Shown piece after piece: positions 1-10,379 of a stretch of 64,000 nt of DNA. Numbering within the stretch: position 1 is the stretch's first letter; each line of letters begins with the position of its first letter. Position numbers and translations under genes: made by a program. Under the pieces are notes generated by a model. It was not told the DNA's origin. It saw only the letters and a program-made list of their open reading frames with translations, and did no database searches. The stretch spans positions 44,662,666 to 44,726,665 of the forward strand of contig LS997565.1 of NCBI GenBank assembly GCA_000469685.2. The letters are read 5' to 3'. The DNA is from Haemonchus contortus (lineage: Eukaryota > Nematoda > Chromadorea > Rhabditida > Trichostrongylidae).

Positions 1-1576
1 GTATCCTTCCAGGAGCTTCAAAAGATAAGGGAGGACCCCAGTTATGCCGGAAAACAACCTGTTAAGGTTTTCATAGATCTCATCGCTAAAAATAGAGATA
101 CCGAGAACGGTAACATATTATATCTAGTATTTCATGGTCACCGCTTCGCTTTAGCACAATTTTGCAGAAGAGATTGCGGATGGAATCAGGGCGGCAATTC
201 GCAAAGCAGGCTGTAGATCAAGAAGGCGAGGAATACAAAAGAACATAAATTTATGGCAAAACCGCTCTGTAACGATGGAAAACGTACCGGAAGAATTTCG
301 CGTCCTTCACGATGGTTCGCTGTTTTTGCAAGTGCAGGAGGCAGGGTTTCACGTCTACTACTCAGCGAAAACCATCCAGGTATAGGTAGCAAATGCAGAA
401 GCCGTTTTGAAGAGAAGCTTTTATCATGCTTTCAGATGGCATGCGAAAATGGCCTTCACACGATCGTAGCTGATGGAGTACATTCCCTGCACCCGAAATG
501 TTTGGGACGTTACGCGCAGTTGTATTCTCTCCATGGAGTATGCAGTCATGGAGTAGAAGTTCCGTTAGTGTTCTGTATAACTGAAAAAAAAACGCGCGAG
601 GTCTACAAGAAAATATTCGAGCAGTTGAAGCGGAACATCGAAGGAGAAGGACCTCAACGCATAGTGCTCGATTTCGAAAAAGCAGCCATACAGGCTGCTA
701 AGCTCGTGTTCCCGAGCGCTACTATCGAAGGATGCGCATTCCACCTTGCGCAAGCTTGGAACCGCAAAAGGGATTCCTTAGCACTTCGGAAACACATTCA
801 AGGGCATTCAAGAGATGATCGCATCGTAAAGTGGTGGCAAACGATCAAAGGTAGCTAAAGTTTCAGTTTCTATTAATACGTGCACAAAATGTATTTTTTG
901 CAGGGATAGTGTTTCTTCCGGCTGAGCTCCTCTCTGAAGTACGAGCTCTTCAGAGGCCTCCTGTGCCCCAGGACCATGCGGCGTACGATAAATGCCTGGA
1001 GTTCCTTGACTACTTGAAAAGCAACTGGATGAGTGGGCCATTCAAAGATCTATGGTGTAAATGGAAGCTGAAGGAGTTGAGAACAACTAATCTCGCTGAA
1101 GCTTTTCACAGGTATGCAACTCCTTGAGTGGCCGAGATCCCGAGGAATTCAAGTTGTTCCAGGCGGTTACAAGTTCTGGCAGGTGTCGATCATCCACCAT
1201 TGAGCACTTTGATCGACGTTATGAGGGGTCTAAATTATGAAGCGAAGGCTGCCCTTATACGTCTCAAGGAAGTAAGGATTTCAAAAACCGGAAATGGAGT
1301 TTCACTCAACTGACAAAACGAAATTTCATCGAGAATTCATTTTCAGAATCCAGAAGGAGCCAGAACTTTGCAAAGGAATTACCAGCAGAGGAAAGAAAAG
1401 ATCTACGAGGAAATGGAAAGGTTTGATATCTCGAAAAGTTTCCTCCTATTTCTGCCGCACGTAATATTTTACATTTTCCTAGGTTTGATGAACTTCAACA
1501 GCAAGGAGTAAGCCGCCAGGAAATACGAGAATTCTGTATAAAGATGTCCAGATACGTGACAAACAAGACCATCTGA
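1..1576 (+). CDS. MULE-type transposase gene, 5' partial, seven visible exons
   Basis: Likely transposase of a Mutator-like element, which cuts and moves its own DNA. Exons read by eye: <1-109, 168-379, 436-850, 904-1111, 1163-1271, 1347-1420, 1483-1576 (TGA); all junctions keep frame and use GT-AG. The core in exon 3 contains ADGVHSLHPK, then LYSLHGVC, ITEKKTREVYKKIF, LDFEKA and EGCAFHLAQAWNRK. This matches the MULE DDE domain order, with the first D in ADG, the second in LDFEKA and the C-x-F-H block behind it. Exon 4 adds LLSEVRALQRPPVP and TTNLAEAFHR, typical of the MULE C-terminal part. The introns are only about 50-75 bp, far shorter than those of the receptor genes nearby. The N-terminus and any zinc-finger lie outside the window. 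Not visibly broken in the seen part, but activity is unknown. Confidence 0.78.
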
Positions 1577-2480
1577 GTTTTTTACTTATAAGTTCTTATT
1601 ACTATTGAATTGGACCGTTTTCCCCCATATCACACAAACTTTATTCACAAAATATATTGAATTCATTTATTATGCGCGTAAATAAAACTCTCATAATCGT
1701 TGCAATTGATATTGGAACTTTTTCATCGAAAAAAAGAACATTTTTTATTGAAATCTCCATTTTTTGAACTATCATTATCCTTCTTAAATGACAGGTTTTA
1801 ACTCGATTAGTAGCGAGTGCAGGCAGCGCAATTACCGCGAAGTCTTCGCACCTCATTAAGGTCACTTCGCACCTAGGTGCGAGGCGAGCTTGATTAGGTG
1901 CGATCGAAAATTCGTTCCCGTACCCGCGTGACCAAAGAATAGCAGCAGTAGAAGTATAATATCATCGTGGAGTGTCGAGACTATTGCTTGCCTCATTGCT
2001 TAGTAATTAGAAGGAGTAATAAAACTAGCAATGAGTGATGAACCGCTGTTGAGGAATGTGTGCAGCAAGCTGTAGTTGGAAACGTAGTGTCTGTTAGATG
2101 TAGCGTTTGCCAGGTGGAAAGTGCTTTTCTTAAAGGCAGAGGAGTAATGGTTGAAGAAAGATTAGCCTCTCACTGTACAAAAACTGAAAAACCTACTTGC
2201 CATATACTATTTCTATCAGCTTTTGCCCGTTTTCTTGGTGAATTGAAATAAAAAGTTGACTGCTGTTTGAAGAACGAAAAAAAAGATTTCGTAGGAAAAA
2301 GTAATTGAAGTAGATTTCTCATTGCGTTTCTTTACCTGAATGCTTGGTAGTGAATTTTCCGATTTGTTTCTTGATGTTGAATTTTTCACGCCAACGGTAG
2401 GTTGGGTGCACCACTCATCTAGCACTATCGACTCAGAAACTTTAAATTGGAAATTTGTCTTTTATTCTGCTTTTTCAAGC
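1577..2480. other. Non-coding region after the MULE gene
   Basis: AT-rich sequence apart from the symmetric TCGCACCT dyad. Short open frames here (for example 2060-2251) resemble nothing I recognise and have no partner exons. It probably includes the untranslated 3' part of the MULE element, but the element end was not found. Confidence 0.4.
1846..1903. repeat. Symmetric dyad of four TCGCACCT motifs
   Basis: The 16-bp perfect palindrome TCGCACCTAGGTGCGA lies at 1867-1882. It is flanked at equal distance (21 bp) by TCGCACCT at 1846-1853 and AGGTGCGA at 1896-1903. The whole 58 bp is an imperfect palindrome. It sits about 270 bp after the MULE stop codon, so it could belong to the 3' end of that element. 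The matching left end would be outside the window. Confidence 0.6.
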
Positions 2481-2629
2481 TCTTTCCCTGTGTGTAGAGC
2501 TCACCAATAATTCAACAAACTCTGGACCCATTCAGAGGATGATTCTAGTCTAACCTCTGTGCACAGCAGTAGTAGCCTCTTCTCCCGATAAGATCTTGTA
2601 TCCATTCCAGTTGTTCGGAGAGCATTTTT

Positions 2630-2990
2630 CGTTTTTCTAGCGGATAGAGTGGATACCGTGTCATCTGTATCACCTGCCGTCCCTTTCATCATCGTTTTCC
2701 TAGAGTGAGCGTCAGTAGCGTCTCTATTTGCCCCTGTCGCGATCCAGTGTGGTCCAGGGGATAGTCCTCGCTCGGGGTGCGCCAGGCATAGCATTCTTTC
2801 TGTGAAGAAGCCTGACCATCGTGCTGGTAGCCGTATTTGTGTTCGCTTGTCGTCCTTAGAGATCCAGTGGGTAACAATCCAGGTCCAGTCGCATAATGTG
2901 TACGTCCCACAGCATCGCGAGGTAGTGTAGCAACTGCTAGGAGGAAGTAATCTGACGCATCAGAGGCCACATCCAGAATAATTGTTACAG
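2630..2990 (-). mobile_element. RTE-like LINE 3'-end fragment (copy 1)
   Basis: On the minus strand a broken frame reads KRTQIRLPARWSGFFTERM followed after a gap by DHTGSRQGQIE. This resembles the C-terminal tail seen after the reverse transcriptase of RTE-type LINEs in worms (K-R-T-x-G-R-P-P-x-R-W-S-D-F-F then H-W-x-x-L-A-R-D-R-x-W). Frames shift and stops occur, so it is a dead remnant. The same segment recurs, also on the minus strand, at about 28700-28900, 48590-48780 and 57150-57300. The family name rests on remembered motif order only. Confidence 0.5.
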
Positions 2991-2999
2991 ATCATCATT

Positions 3000-3920
3000 T
3001 TGTATTTTCCTAAACTTCTGTTACATTTTACTTTGAAACACTTCTAATCAGTCAGTCATTCACATAACGAAGCCCCTTCATTCACGGTGAAGAACGGCAA
3101 CAATCAACATGCCTACGATAGTTATTTTTGGGAATACACCACGCCCAAGACAATTATTTTTGGGATATACCTCTCCAAAAACATTTATCATTGAGCTTTC
3201 AAAATTCTGCGACACAGGACTTGCAGAGTAATCTTTGCGATAACATTGGCATACCACTTACGCTTACTGAGTATGCCATCCCACAAAAAGGTTTCGCTTA
3301 TCTAGTTATAGAGCTCATGGAAATCAGTTTTGGTCAGACGCTTAGTCATCCAACCTAGTCGGTTTCCTTTCGACTTCCAACAATCGCTAGCGTACTATCC
3401 GAAGAAGAACATGCGCTGTATCAACCGTCGTACCGGCTGAACAGCTCTACTAGAAGAGTCAGGCACTCAATGTAAGTCTCTTTCCGTTTTTTCCTATGAA
3501 AGGAGTTGCAAGGTTGGGTGGATGTTGGTTTGGCATAATTCGATAATTGTTATCAAGTGGTTATAATGATATCCGTCTGTATAGGAGTATTTTTTCCGGG
3601 CGATGGAAAAGCTCAGCTTATCTCATGTTTGCTTCGGAAAACGCAAATTTATACCAAACTTAGAGAAGAAATTAGAAACACATATTGTATGGGCGTAATA
3701 CTGTATTTGTATTCAAGGAAAACCAGAACAACTTTCGTCTATTTTCATCAATTTTGAATATCGAGAACATTAAGAAGTAGACCGAAGTTGTAACCGCACT
3801 GCACTCCGGGAGACCAAAAAGGTAAGAGGCACACTTTTGACACTACGATGCAGTTAAAAAGTAGTAAAGAAATACCGTATTCCTCGCCCGGGGGTCTGAT
3901 CAATTACGAGTTTGCACACA
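3000..3920. other. Upstream region of A, paralogous to 17.6-18.5 kb
   Basis: No gene recognised. Stretches of about 3060-3780 align by eye, with many differences, to about 17580-18460. Shared landmarks are the tract around GGCTGAACAGCTC/GGCTAGACAGCTC, the CATAATTCGAT/CACAATTCGAT tract and the CGGAAAACGCAAATT-like tract. The two copies lie upstream of receptor A (5911) and receptor C (19453), so the duplicated unit included long 5' flanks. Confidence 0.5.
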
Positions 3921-4399
3921 CAGTAGCGCTCAAGAGTATTCGGCTAATTCAGTCGTAATTTCATTCGTAACTCCTTTCCTCCTGGATCTAACCATGCGAA
4001 TTTTCGATATGTGAAGCATGGGTGTAGTGTGAATATTTACCACTACTAACCCTCAATTTGATCATGTTGCTAATCCCAATATCCGAAAGAGCTTGACATC
4101 AAAACCAACTGGAAATACAGACATAGGTGCTTCTAGGATTTCTTCCCTTTTTGAAATGTCCAAAGTGTACGCTATTGACGAACACAGTAGAGGAGAAAAA
4201 CGCGCAGAAGGGGCGAATAACTGTAGGCTTCACAAACTTGCTTGAAGCACAGTCTACAAACGCCTTCTACTTAGTTATGAAAAGCACTGCTGCTTTGCAG
4301 TCCAGTAGTGTTGGATAGTGTGAAATATGCTTCAGTTAAACATATCAAAATTTCATGCGGTCGAAAAACTACTTGGCCGAATCCTTTTGAGCGCTAGTG
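3921..4399. mobile_element. MITE of the CAGTAGCGCTCAAAAG family, copy 1 (diverged)
   Basis: Starts CAGTAGCGCTCAAGAGT and ends with the inverted CTTTTGAGCGCTAGTG, followed by TA at 4400-4401; the left TA is lost. The interior matches the copies at 37353-37893 and 47498-48024 (shared TCGTAACTCCTTTCC, GTGAATATTTACCACTA and AGAAGGGGCGAATAA/ATAAGGTGCGAATAA). There is no transposase frame. Terminal repeats with TA target sites suit a Tc1/mariner-mobilised non-autonomous element. This is the shortest and most diverged copy. Confidence 0.72.
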
Positions 4400-4469
4400 T
4401 ATATATAGCTCAGATTACATGCATTTACCGACTAAATTCTACAGAACAGTTGTATTATACTGTAATTTT

Positions 4470-4700
4470 GGGAGATGGTGTAGTGTAAATGGCGCACCGT
4501 CACAACCACATGGTCATGGATCCTGATTCGGATCGATCTCCACCTAAGTTAAGAGAGCCATCCCTCCTTCCCAATTCGCCTAGTTGGCTCCAGACCTTCC
4601 TGGGAGAATGACACTGCTGACTTGTACATCGGTTGGTTACCATAAGTCATTGTATAGGTCACACACGTACTCATTACTCCACTAAGATTCTGAATGGATG
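4470..4700 (+). repeat. tRNA-derived SINE, degenerate copy
   Basis: The head GGGAGATGGTGTAGTGTAAATG aligns with the box A head of the SINE family seen at 41-42.5 kb (GGCGGAGGTGGTGTAGTGGC on its own strand). The body also follows that family: GGTCATGGATC, CCAGACCTTCCTGGGAGAAT, TGTACATCGGTTGG, GTCATTGTATAGG. Box B is badly eroded. Confidence 0.6.
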
Positions 4701-5003
4701 TTGAATCTCTTAAATCGGATTGATCAACGCTTAAAAGTTTTTGTTTCCCAACGAGTGGGTGGCCTGGCAACTGCTCGAGGCTTCCTGAAAATATTATTAT
4801 TTTCGACAGTTCGTTTGAGTTTTCGATGCTAGCACTCATTCGTAAGTGACGCTGAAAATAGGATGTAAATTTTTCTCTCAAAATCAATGCATATCAGTTC
4901 TACCGTTCACTTTCAGTAATTACGTATATTACCAGACATTTGGATAGGATATTTGTAATAATCCATCTAATCAAAAACGACAAGTTCCCACTAAAGTCTA
5001 CTA

Positions 5004-5570
5004 ATAGGTTCATGCATAACTATTGCGGATTTTTTCGCGGCTTCTTTTCTCTTGATACAATCTGAATTTTGAATTGGGAACTGAATAGAAATAATCCTCT
5101 TGCTTTCCATAACAGAAATATTTCTCAAAAGGAATGTTCATATACGCTATATTATGCTCTATTAACTCGAGAAAGGTTGGAAAGTGATCAGTCATAAAGT
5201 GATCTCAGCAAACTTTTCGGCAACGGAACAGTTAGTCAAAGCTTAATAAAGAATGGAATCTGCTGCTACGGTCGCCTTATTCACCAACAGAATCCCCTAC
5301 AAATTATCATATCAATTGCCTGTTGAAAAATTGGTTAACGAGCAGAACATTCGACGAAATGGATGGCTTGAAGACCGACGTCAAGGGGTGGATCGCCTCC
5401 AAGAATCGAAACTTATCAGCCTGTGGAATCCAACTACCTAGCAAGTGGGATTCAGTGCTTGACGTAAATGGTGGATATGTTCTGGAGTAATTACTTAAAC
5501 ATATCTTTGCTGAATATTTCTATCCTTTCTTCAAGTAAAATTCACTGGAAAAAATTATGCATCAACCTAA
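5004..5570 (+). mobile_element. Internally deleted mariner copy with transposase C-terminal remnant
   Basis: The left terminus ATAGGTTCATGCATAACTATTG and the inverted right terminus AATTATGCATCAACCTAA pair as terminal repeats, with TA at 5002-5003 and 5571-5572. Before the right end a broken frame reads VKGWIASKN then SKWDSVLDVNGGY. This matches the end of mariner transposases (D-V-K-A-W-I-A-S-K ... L-P-x-K-W-E-x-V-x-D-x-x-G-x-Y). The catalytic part is missing. A second deleted member lies at 55755-56375. Confidence 0.7.
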
Positions 5571-7904
5571 TAGTTTCAAATAACATTGTTTTCTCAGCTT
5601 TTTTGCCTCTATTACGGCCGTTTCTCTTAGGCCTTCAGTCAAAACTACACGTTTCTTGAGTAGAACTGCCTTCGTTTTTCTTCACGCCGATGTTAATGAA
5701 GTTACTCACAGGAAAGTGATATAGAGTAAGGTTTGGTATACAAATGATGGTGAGCACAAAGTTCTACTAGTTTGAGGTCACAGCTACAGGGAAGTGGCGG
5801 GGGTCGAACAGTTCGTGTACACCTCATCTAAAATCTGCTCTACAGCGTTTCGTCTATTGCTTATTCTTCGATAAACTTCAACTGCGCTCCTTATCGAATC
5901 GTGGAAGAAAATGGAGTTTATCGTCATTCACACTGCTATAAACTGTCTGATAATCCTATTATACTCATTAGCTGTAATTATGATTATTCGATCTAAAGCA
6001 AAAGCATTTAAGAATGCGTTCTATTCATTATTCGTTGCAACAGGTTAGTAAGCGAACTGATCATTTTGCTGATTTCACATTAAAAGATATAGTGAAGTAG
6101 TTGACTGAATATTAGTCAGATGGGCTCTATGGAGGAGGCAGAGCTCCGCTACGCGTGGTAGGAAATTTCGGGGGTGAAAGTAGACCTTGAATGACGTGCC
6201 ATGAGGAAAATTCGAAGAAAACACAATTTTCAGTTGCGTAAGAGAATATTTCTGAGAAGGGCGGTTAGATACGGTTTTTTTGTTGAGATTCACCCATAGA
6301 TACGCGTCACTGTAACGATTTAACCCTGCGCTCAACTTCTATTTATCCTTGGTAAGCGGCATAGCAACAATTTCTGCTGCACCATTTTATACATAGACTC
6401 TTCCTTGTTTCTAATCATGATCCAATTTTCGCGCAACCGGAATCTTTGTGGTTCTGCCTAGGTTAGCGTAAGAAGCTAGATTTCTTCGACTGACTTCACT
6501 TATGATTAGCTCAGAAATCACATTTTAGGCTTTCATTCACTTCAAGACCCTTATCTGAAGGCTACAGGATAAGGTATAGCAAGCAACCAGCGTCACTCGC
6601 AGATGCACATGATCTGACCATAATCGAATTACAAAATTCATCAAGGTATTCGTGGCAAAGTTGGAAGAATGATGCGCTAGTACGAACAACAGTCGTAAGC
6701 TATGATGGCGTAGAATAAAATGTCTCCAAACTCTATGATAAACCAAATTTACTCTAGAGTAAACCGAGTGATTTGGCATAACAGGCTTTCCAATGACTGG
6801 ATTGGTATCCGGGAAGATCCGAGTGAGTAGTTCGGTTGGAGAAGAAAGCAGGTTCTATTTCAGGTTTTGCTGATATCGCATCGCTTTTTCACAGTTTGTA
6901 TTCTCCGAATTATCCGTGAACTCAATCTCGGTAGAGAGACTGAGGATTTAGTTTTACTATCTTTGGTAATTACATATATGGCATTGATAGTGCATCTGAT
7001 CGGAAACATGCTCATCACCATCAATCTTACTCTGCCCTCTGTCTCATAAACAGATATGACGTGGTAAGGTTTTTGGAGATTTTTCAAATAAAATACATGA
7101 ATTTTTTGGCATTGAGCAAGTGAACCTTCTATGCGCAAACAAATTTCAGAGGAGATTGCTAGGGGATGCTCGTGTCATTCACCAAAATAGCGTGAATGGA
7201 TATCAAGAAAATCTCTTATGCAGTTGAACACTGCTTCTTGACTGGCAATTCTGAAAATGTAGAAATTGAAAGAATAGATAAGCATATTCATGTCCTCGAC
7301 CCAATTTTTTTGGTACATCCTCCGCATTAACGACTTACAACAGCCGCTGGCTCAATCATTAAGTGAAGCGTTTACAATCGGAAATAGGAGTAGAGTAGGA
7401 AATACATATCTGTGAGACTGAGACCGTTTTTTCAGATTTGGACTCGAAAAAATGTGCGAATCGCTATCATCATTCAGTATGTCATACCTTTGTCGCTTTT
7501 GCTCATGTTGTTAGAGCAAATGTGGACTATATCCCTAATGATGATGGAACGGTTGCAATGAAAGGTCTTCGAGAAAAACAGATCGATTTGGCGAATTTGC
7601 TGAAAGCAATGGAATGCCTATTACATTGAACAGCATCCTTTGACTTGCGGGCTACTGCTAATAAAAGTTCTGAATTGAGAAAGGTCGAATCACTACGCAC
7701 TTTTTCATACCGAGCCTTCCCCAAACCCTAAGGAGCCTGAGAATGCCGCATTTCATAAATGTCGAGATTCATATCATTGCTCAACCGGCGCTACTCATTG
7801 CACTTTTGAAGGAAACGAAAGCAGTAAGACTGGGAGCAGTATAGTTCAGAAAGTTTAGAGAATAAAAGATCAATTCTTGAGGTTGATCAAGTCTAAGGGA
7901 TGCG

Positions 7905-8135
7905 CCCACGCATTCGACTTCCATTGAGACCCTCAGCCTTGTATTGGGTGCGTATGTGGACTATGCAATGACTTGCGGTGGCCAGCCGATGTACAGCTTT
8001 GCACTTTTACCCTCCTAGACGAGTTTGGCACCAACTAACCGACCCAGGAAGGAAGGAATGCCTGGTTAGTATAGTAGTATGTCGATCCAGGATTCAAACT
8101 CGTGACCATGCGTGTGTGAAGTGTGCCACACTTGC
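7905..8135 (-). repeat. tRNA-derived SINE in intron 3 of receptor A
   Basis: Degenerate copy in minus orientation. It shares GGGATGCGCCC, GCGGTGGCCAGCCGATGTAC, CTCCTAGACGAGT and GATCCAGGATTCAAACT (inverted box B region) with the copies at 41068-41365 and 42246-42542. It lies directly beside the foldback element that starts at 8182. Confidence 0.7.
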
Positions 8136-8181
8136 TTGAGGACGCTGCAGCTCGAAAGGGTTGAGATTCATATGCTACTAA

Positions 8182-8671
8182 CCAGGGAGGGGTAGTCTAC
8201 TTACCGTGGGACTTTGAATGGAGACCCAGATAAATCGATAGAGTTTTGAATGCTGTTTACGAAATTGGAAATTAAAACTGCTAAATGATTCTACTTAAAA
8301 AGTTATGGGGGCCCGAATTTCGCTCGACAGTAGTATCAATTGGAAAGCGAACTCGTCGCTTCCATATCTACCGCCCACGTGATCTAGTGGTAGTGGTCTC
8401 GCTTCGTGGGCGTAAAATGAGGGATCCCTCCCCGTCATTATCCGCACTTTTGCAAAGTGTTTTTTCATATTATCAAAGGCTCTCTGAACGTTTTCTGATA
8501 TTTCTTTAGACAATGGATACTACTGTAGAGCAAAATTCGGGCCCCCATAACTTTTTAAGGAGAATCATTTAGCAGTTTTGATTTCCATTTTCATAAACAG
8601 CATTCAAAACTCTATCGATTTATCTGGGTCTCCATTTAAAGTCCCACGGTAAGTAGACTACCCCTCCCTGG
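8182..8671. mobile_element. TAA-flanked foldback MITE (PIF/Harbinger-like termini)
   Basis: Termini CCAGGGAGGGGTAGTCTAC and its inverse, each flanked by TAA (8179-8181 and 8672-8674), which is a 3-bp target duplication. The arms are about 150 bp long: the left arm through GTTATGGGGGCCCGAATTT is mirrored by AAATTCGGGCCCCCATAAC at about 8533-8551. The spacer of about 190 bp has no recognisable gene. A TAA/TWA duplication fits PIF/Harbinger-type transposition. The ends resemble those of 44368-45994. Confidence 0.75.
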
Positions 8672-10192
8672 TAAGAAACACCAAACTCGCCAGAAAGTTT
8701 ATGGGACATGAAACTTCATCCTTTCCTAGAGTATCGGATGAGGGTTGGACAATAATTCATTCATCGATGACTGCTCCCAGTGGTGTTTCCAATGTCACAT
8801 CTTGTGATGCAGCTATGAACGGGGAGACAGGCGTTAGGAACGATTTTGGGTAATCGATTTGCCGCACGCGGCTGTCGCGAACCACTCATTCGCCGTTATT
8901 ACAGCTATAGCGTTCTTCATACAGCTCAATCGATATGCGATCATTATTTTATGCATAATTCTACTATTAGCACTTTTGTTATTGTATTTCTTACCTACTG
9001 CTGCATCCTGCTACATTCATTCGAGCGCGACGCACCTCTCACCGCGACGCGACCATTTCGCTCCTAACGCACCACACCCCTATGAACGTTCTCTCGTGAT
9101 CAGATACTGCATACTAGATAGGGTAGCTATGCATTAGTCAAGCCCAAGATTCTGAGCAAGGGTTCCTCCATAAATGCGCAGAAGTACTGGTTTAAGTCTC
9201 TCGAGACTATGGAATTTCATGTGGTCCTACTTTTTTGGTTTTTGGTAAGGGTTGCTGATTGACTCTTTGTGATAGTGATAGTGATAAGATGAAAGAGGAT
9301 AGTGAAAAGTTCATGATTTTCAGATTGCCAGATTCACCAGTATTGGAGCCTGTATAATTTATGCTACCATAAGTCTCAGCCTGAATGTGAGGCTGCTTAT
9401 GGAATGGAAACGATTATCAAGAGCGGATGGCGTTCCCAAACATAGGCACCACGACAAGGTGGGATAATAACTCGAGCCTATACTTGAGATCGATCAGCTG
9501 GTTAGGATACCTTCTGGATTAGTCAGAACCACATCATTTATTCCAGGGTCTACTTTTGTATGCACTCTTGGTGTTTACTTGTGCGATGATGATGTGCTTG
9601 CAACAAGTTGTCAAGGCGATAGCCACCTTCACTGGAAACACTCCTTTGAATTTATGGATTTCGTTACAAGTTGGTTCCAATTTAGCTTTGCCTTAGTTTG
9701 TGCCTTTTGTGCTCACATCCAAGCTCTTTTCTTTTCTATTCACGATCATTTCAACATCATCGAAGAACCCGAGTTAACCTACAAGTTGAAATATGAAAGG
9801 AATATGTATGAGGAGATCTAGGAAAGTTATTCTCAACTATTTTCACACAAGCAACTGAAAGAGACGTTGTTAAGCCCACCGAAATCGGTGCAACTTTGAG
9901 CCCTAAGCGGATTCCGACACTAAAAAAACAGAAAAGTTATAAAGGCACACTGCCTATCCCCTCTGTTTCGAAGGAGCCGCAGAAAATATCGATGACAAAC
10001 TATTTACACATGATTTCAGTACACTTGGATGAATGAATCATGGTCAGCGTTCCTCCGTTTTCTCTAATGGTACTTTCTTCGGACTTTCGCCGAGAGATGT
10101 TCAACATATTTAGATATATGAAACATTGTACTGGAACAGCTCTATTTGTTACAGTACCGAGCACTAGAAGATCTGAGGTTGGAAGATTCTAA

Positions 10193-10379
10193 ATATGCAC
10201 CTTATGGCACCTTACAAGAAACGAGAATAGCGGCCTTTCTTCCCTCGTGACCGACGGTGGACCAAGGTGAAGAAGGATGAGGGTTGGATGGCCGGAGAAG
10301 ATTCACAAAATCGCCTGGAGAGATGACGAACTGCTGGCAGAAGCGATGAGGAGAGGTCTTCCCAGAGGTCTTTCAATTA
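10193..10379. other. Spacer between receptor A and the foldback element
   Basis: Short non-coding stretch after the A stop codon with a slightly GC-richer tract near 10230-10360. No gene, RNA or repeat recognised. Confidence 0.4.

Larger units (their letters stand above)
5911..10192 (+). pseudogene. Receptor A: nematode 7TM chemoreceptor pseudogene, six exons
   Basis: Decayed member of the array (Srg-superfamily type, closest in style to Srv/Srg; the class assignment is tentative). Exons by comparison with gene C: 1 at 5911-6043, 2 at about 6864-7063, 3 at about 7436-7590, 4 at about 9331-9464, 5 at about 9547-9669, 6 at about 10018-10192. Exon 1 reads intact (MEFIVIHTAIN...FKNAFYSLFVATG). 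Exon 2 has a 1-bp insertion (CTTTTTCACAG for CTTTTCTCAG) and a 1-bp loss in the NRYSAL codons. Exon 3 lacks one base (ATACCTTTG for ATATCATTTG). Exon 6 lacks one base (GAATCATGG for GAATTCATGG). Exons 4 and 5 stay open (RFTSIGACIIYATISL; GLLLYALLVF). Four independent 1-bp indels with intact splice sites point to gradual decay after loss of selection. Intron 3 holds a SINE and a foldback element. Confidence 0.85.

Noticed and set aside
2060..2251. 63-aa frame with a C-x-x-C-like start
   Set aside because: Isolated, AT-rich surroundings, no splice partners and no recognisable domain.
8846..9137. Two overlapping frames of 73 and 92 aa in intron 3 of receptor A
   Set aside because: Competing frames without motifs inside an intron of a pseudogene; most likely chance.
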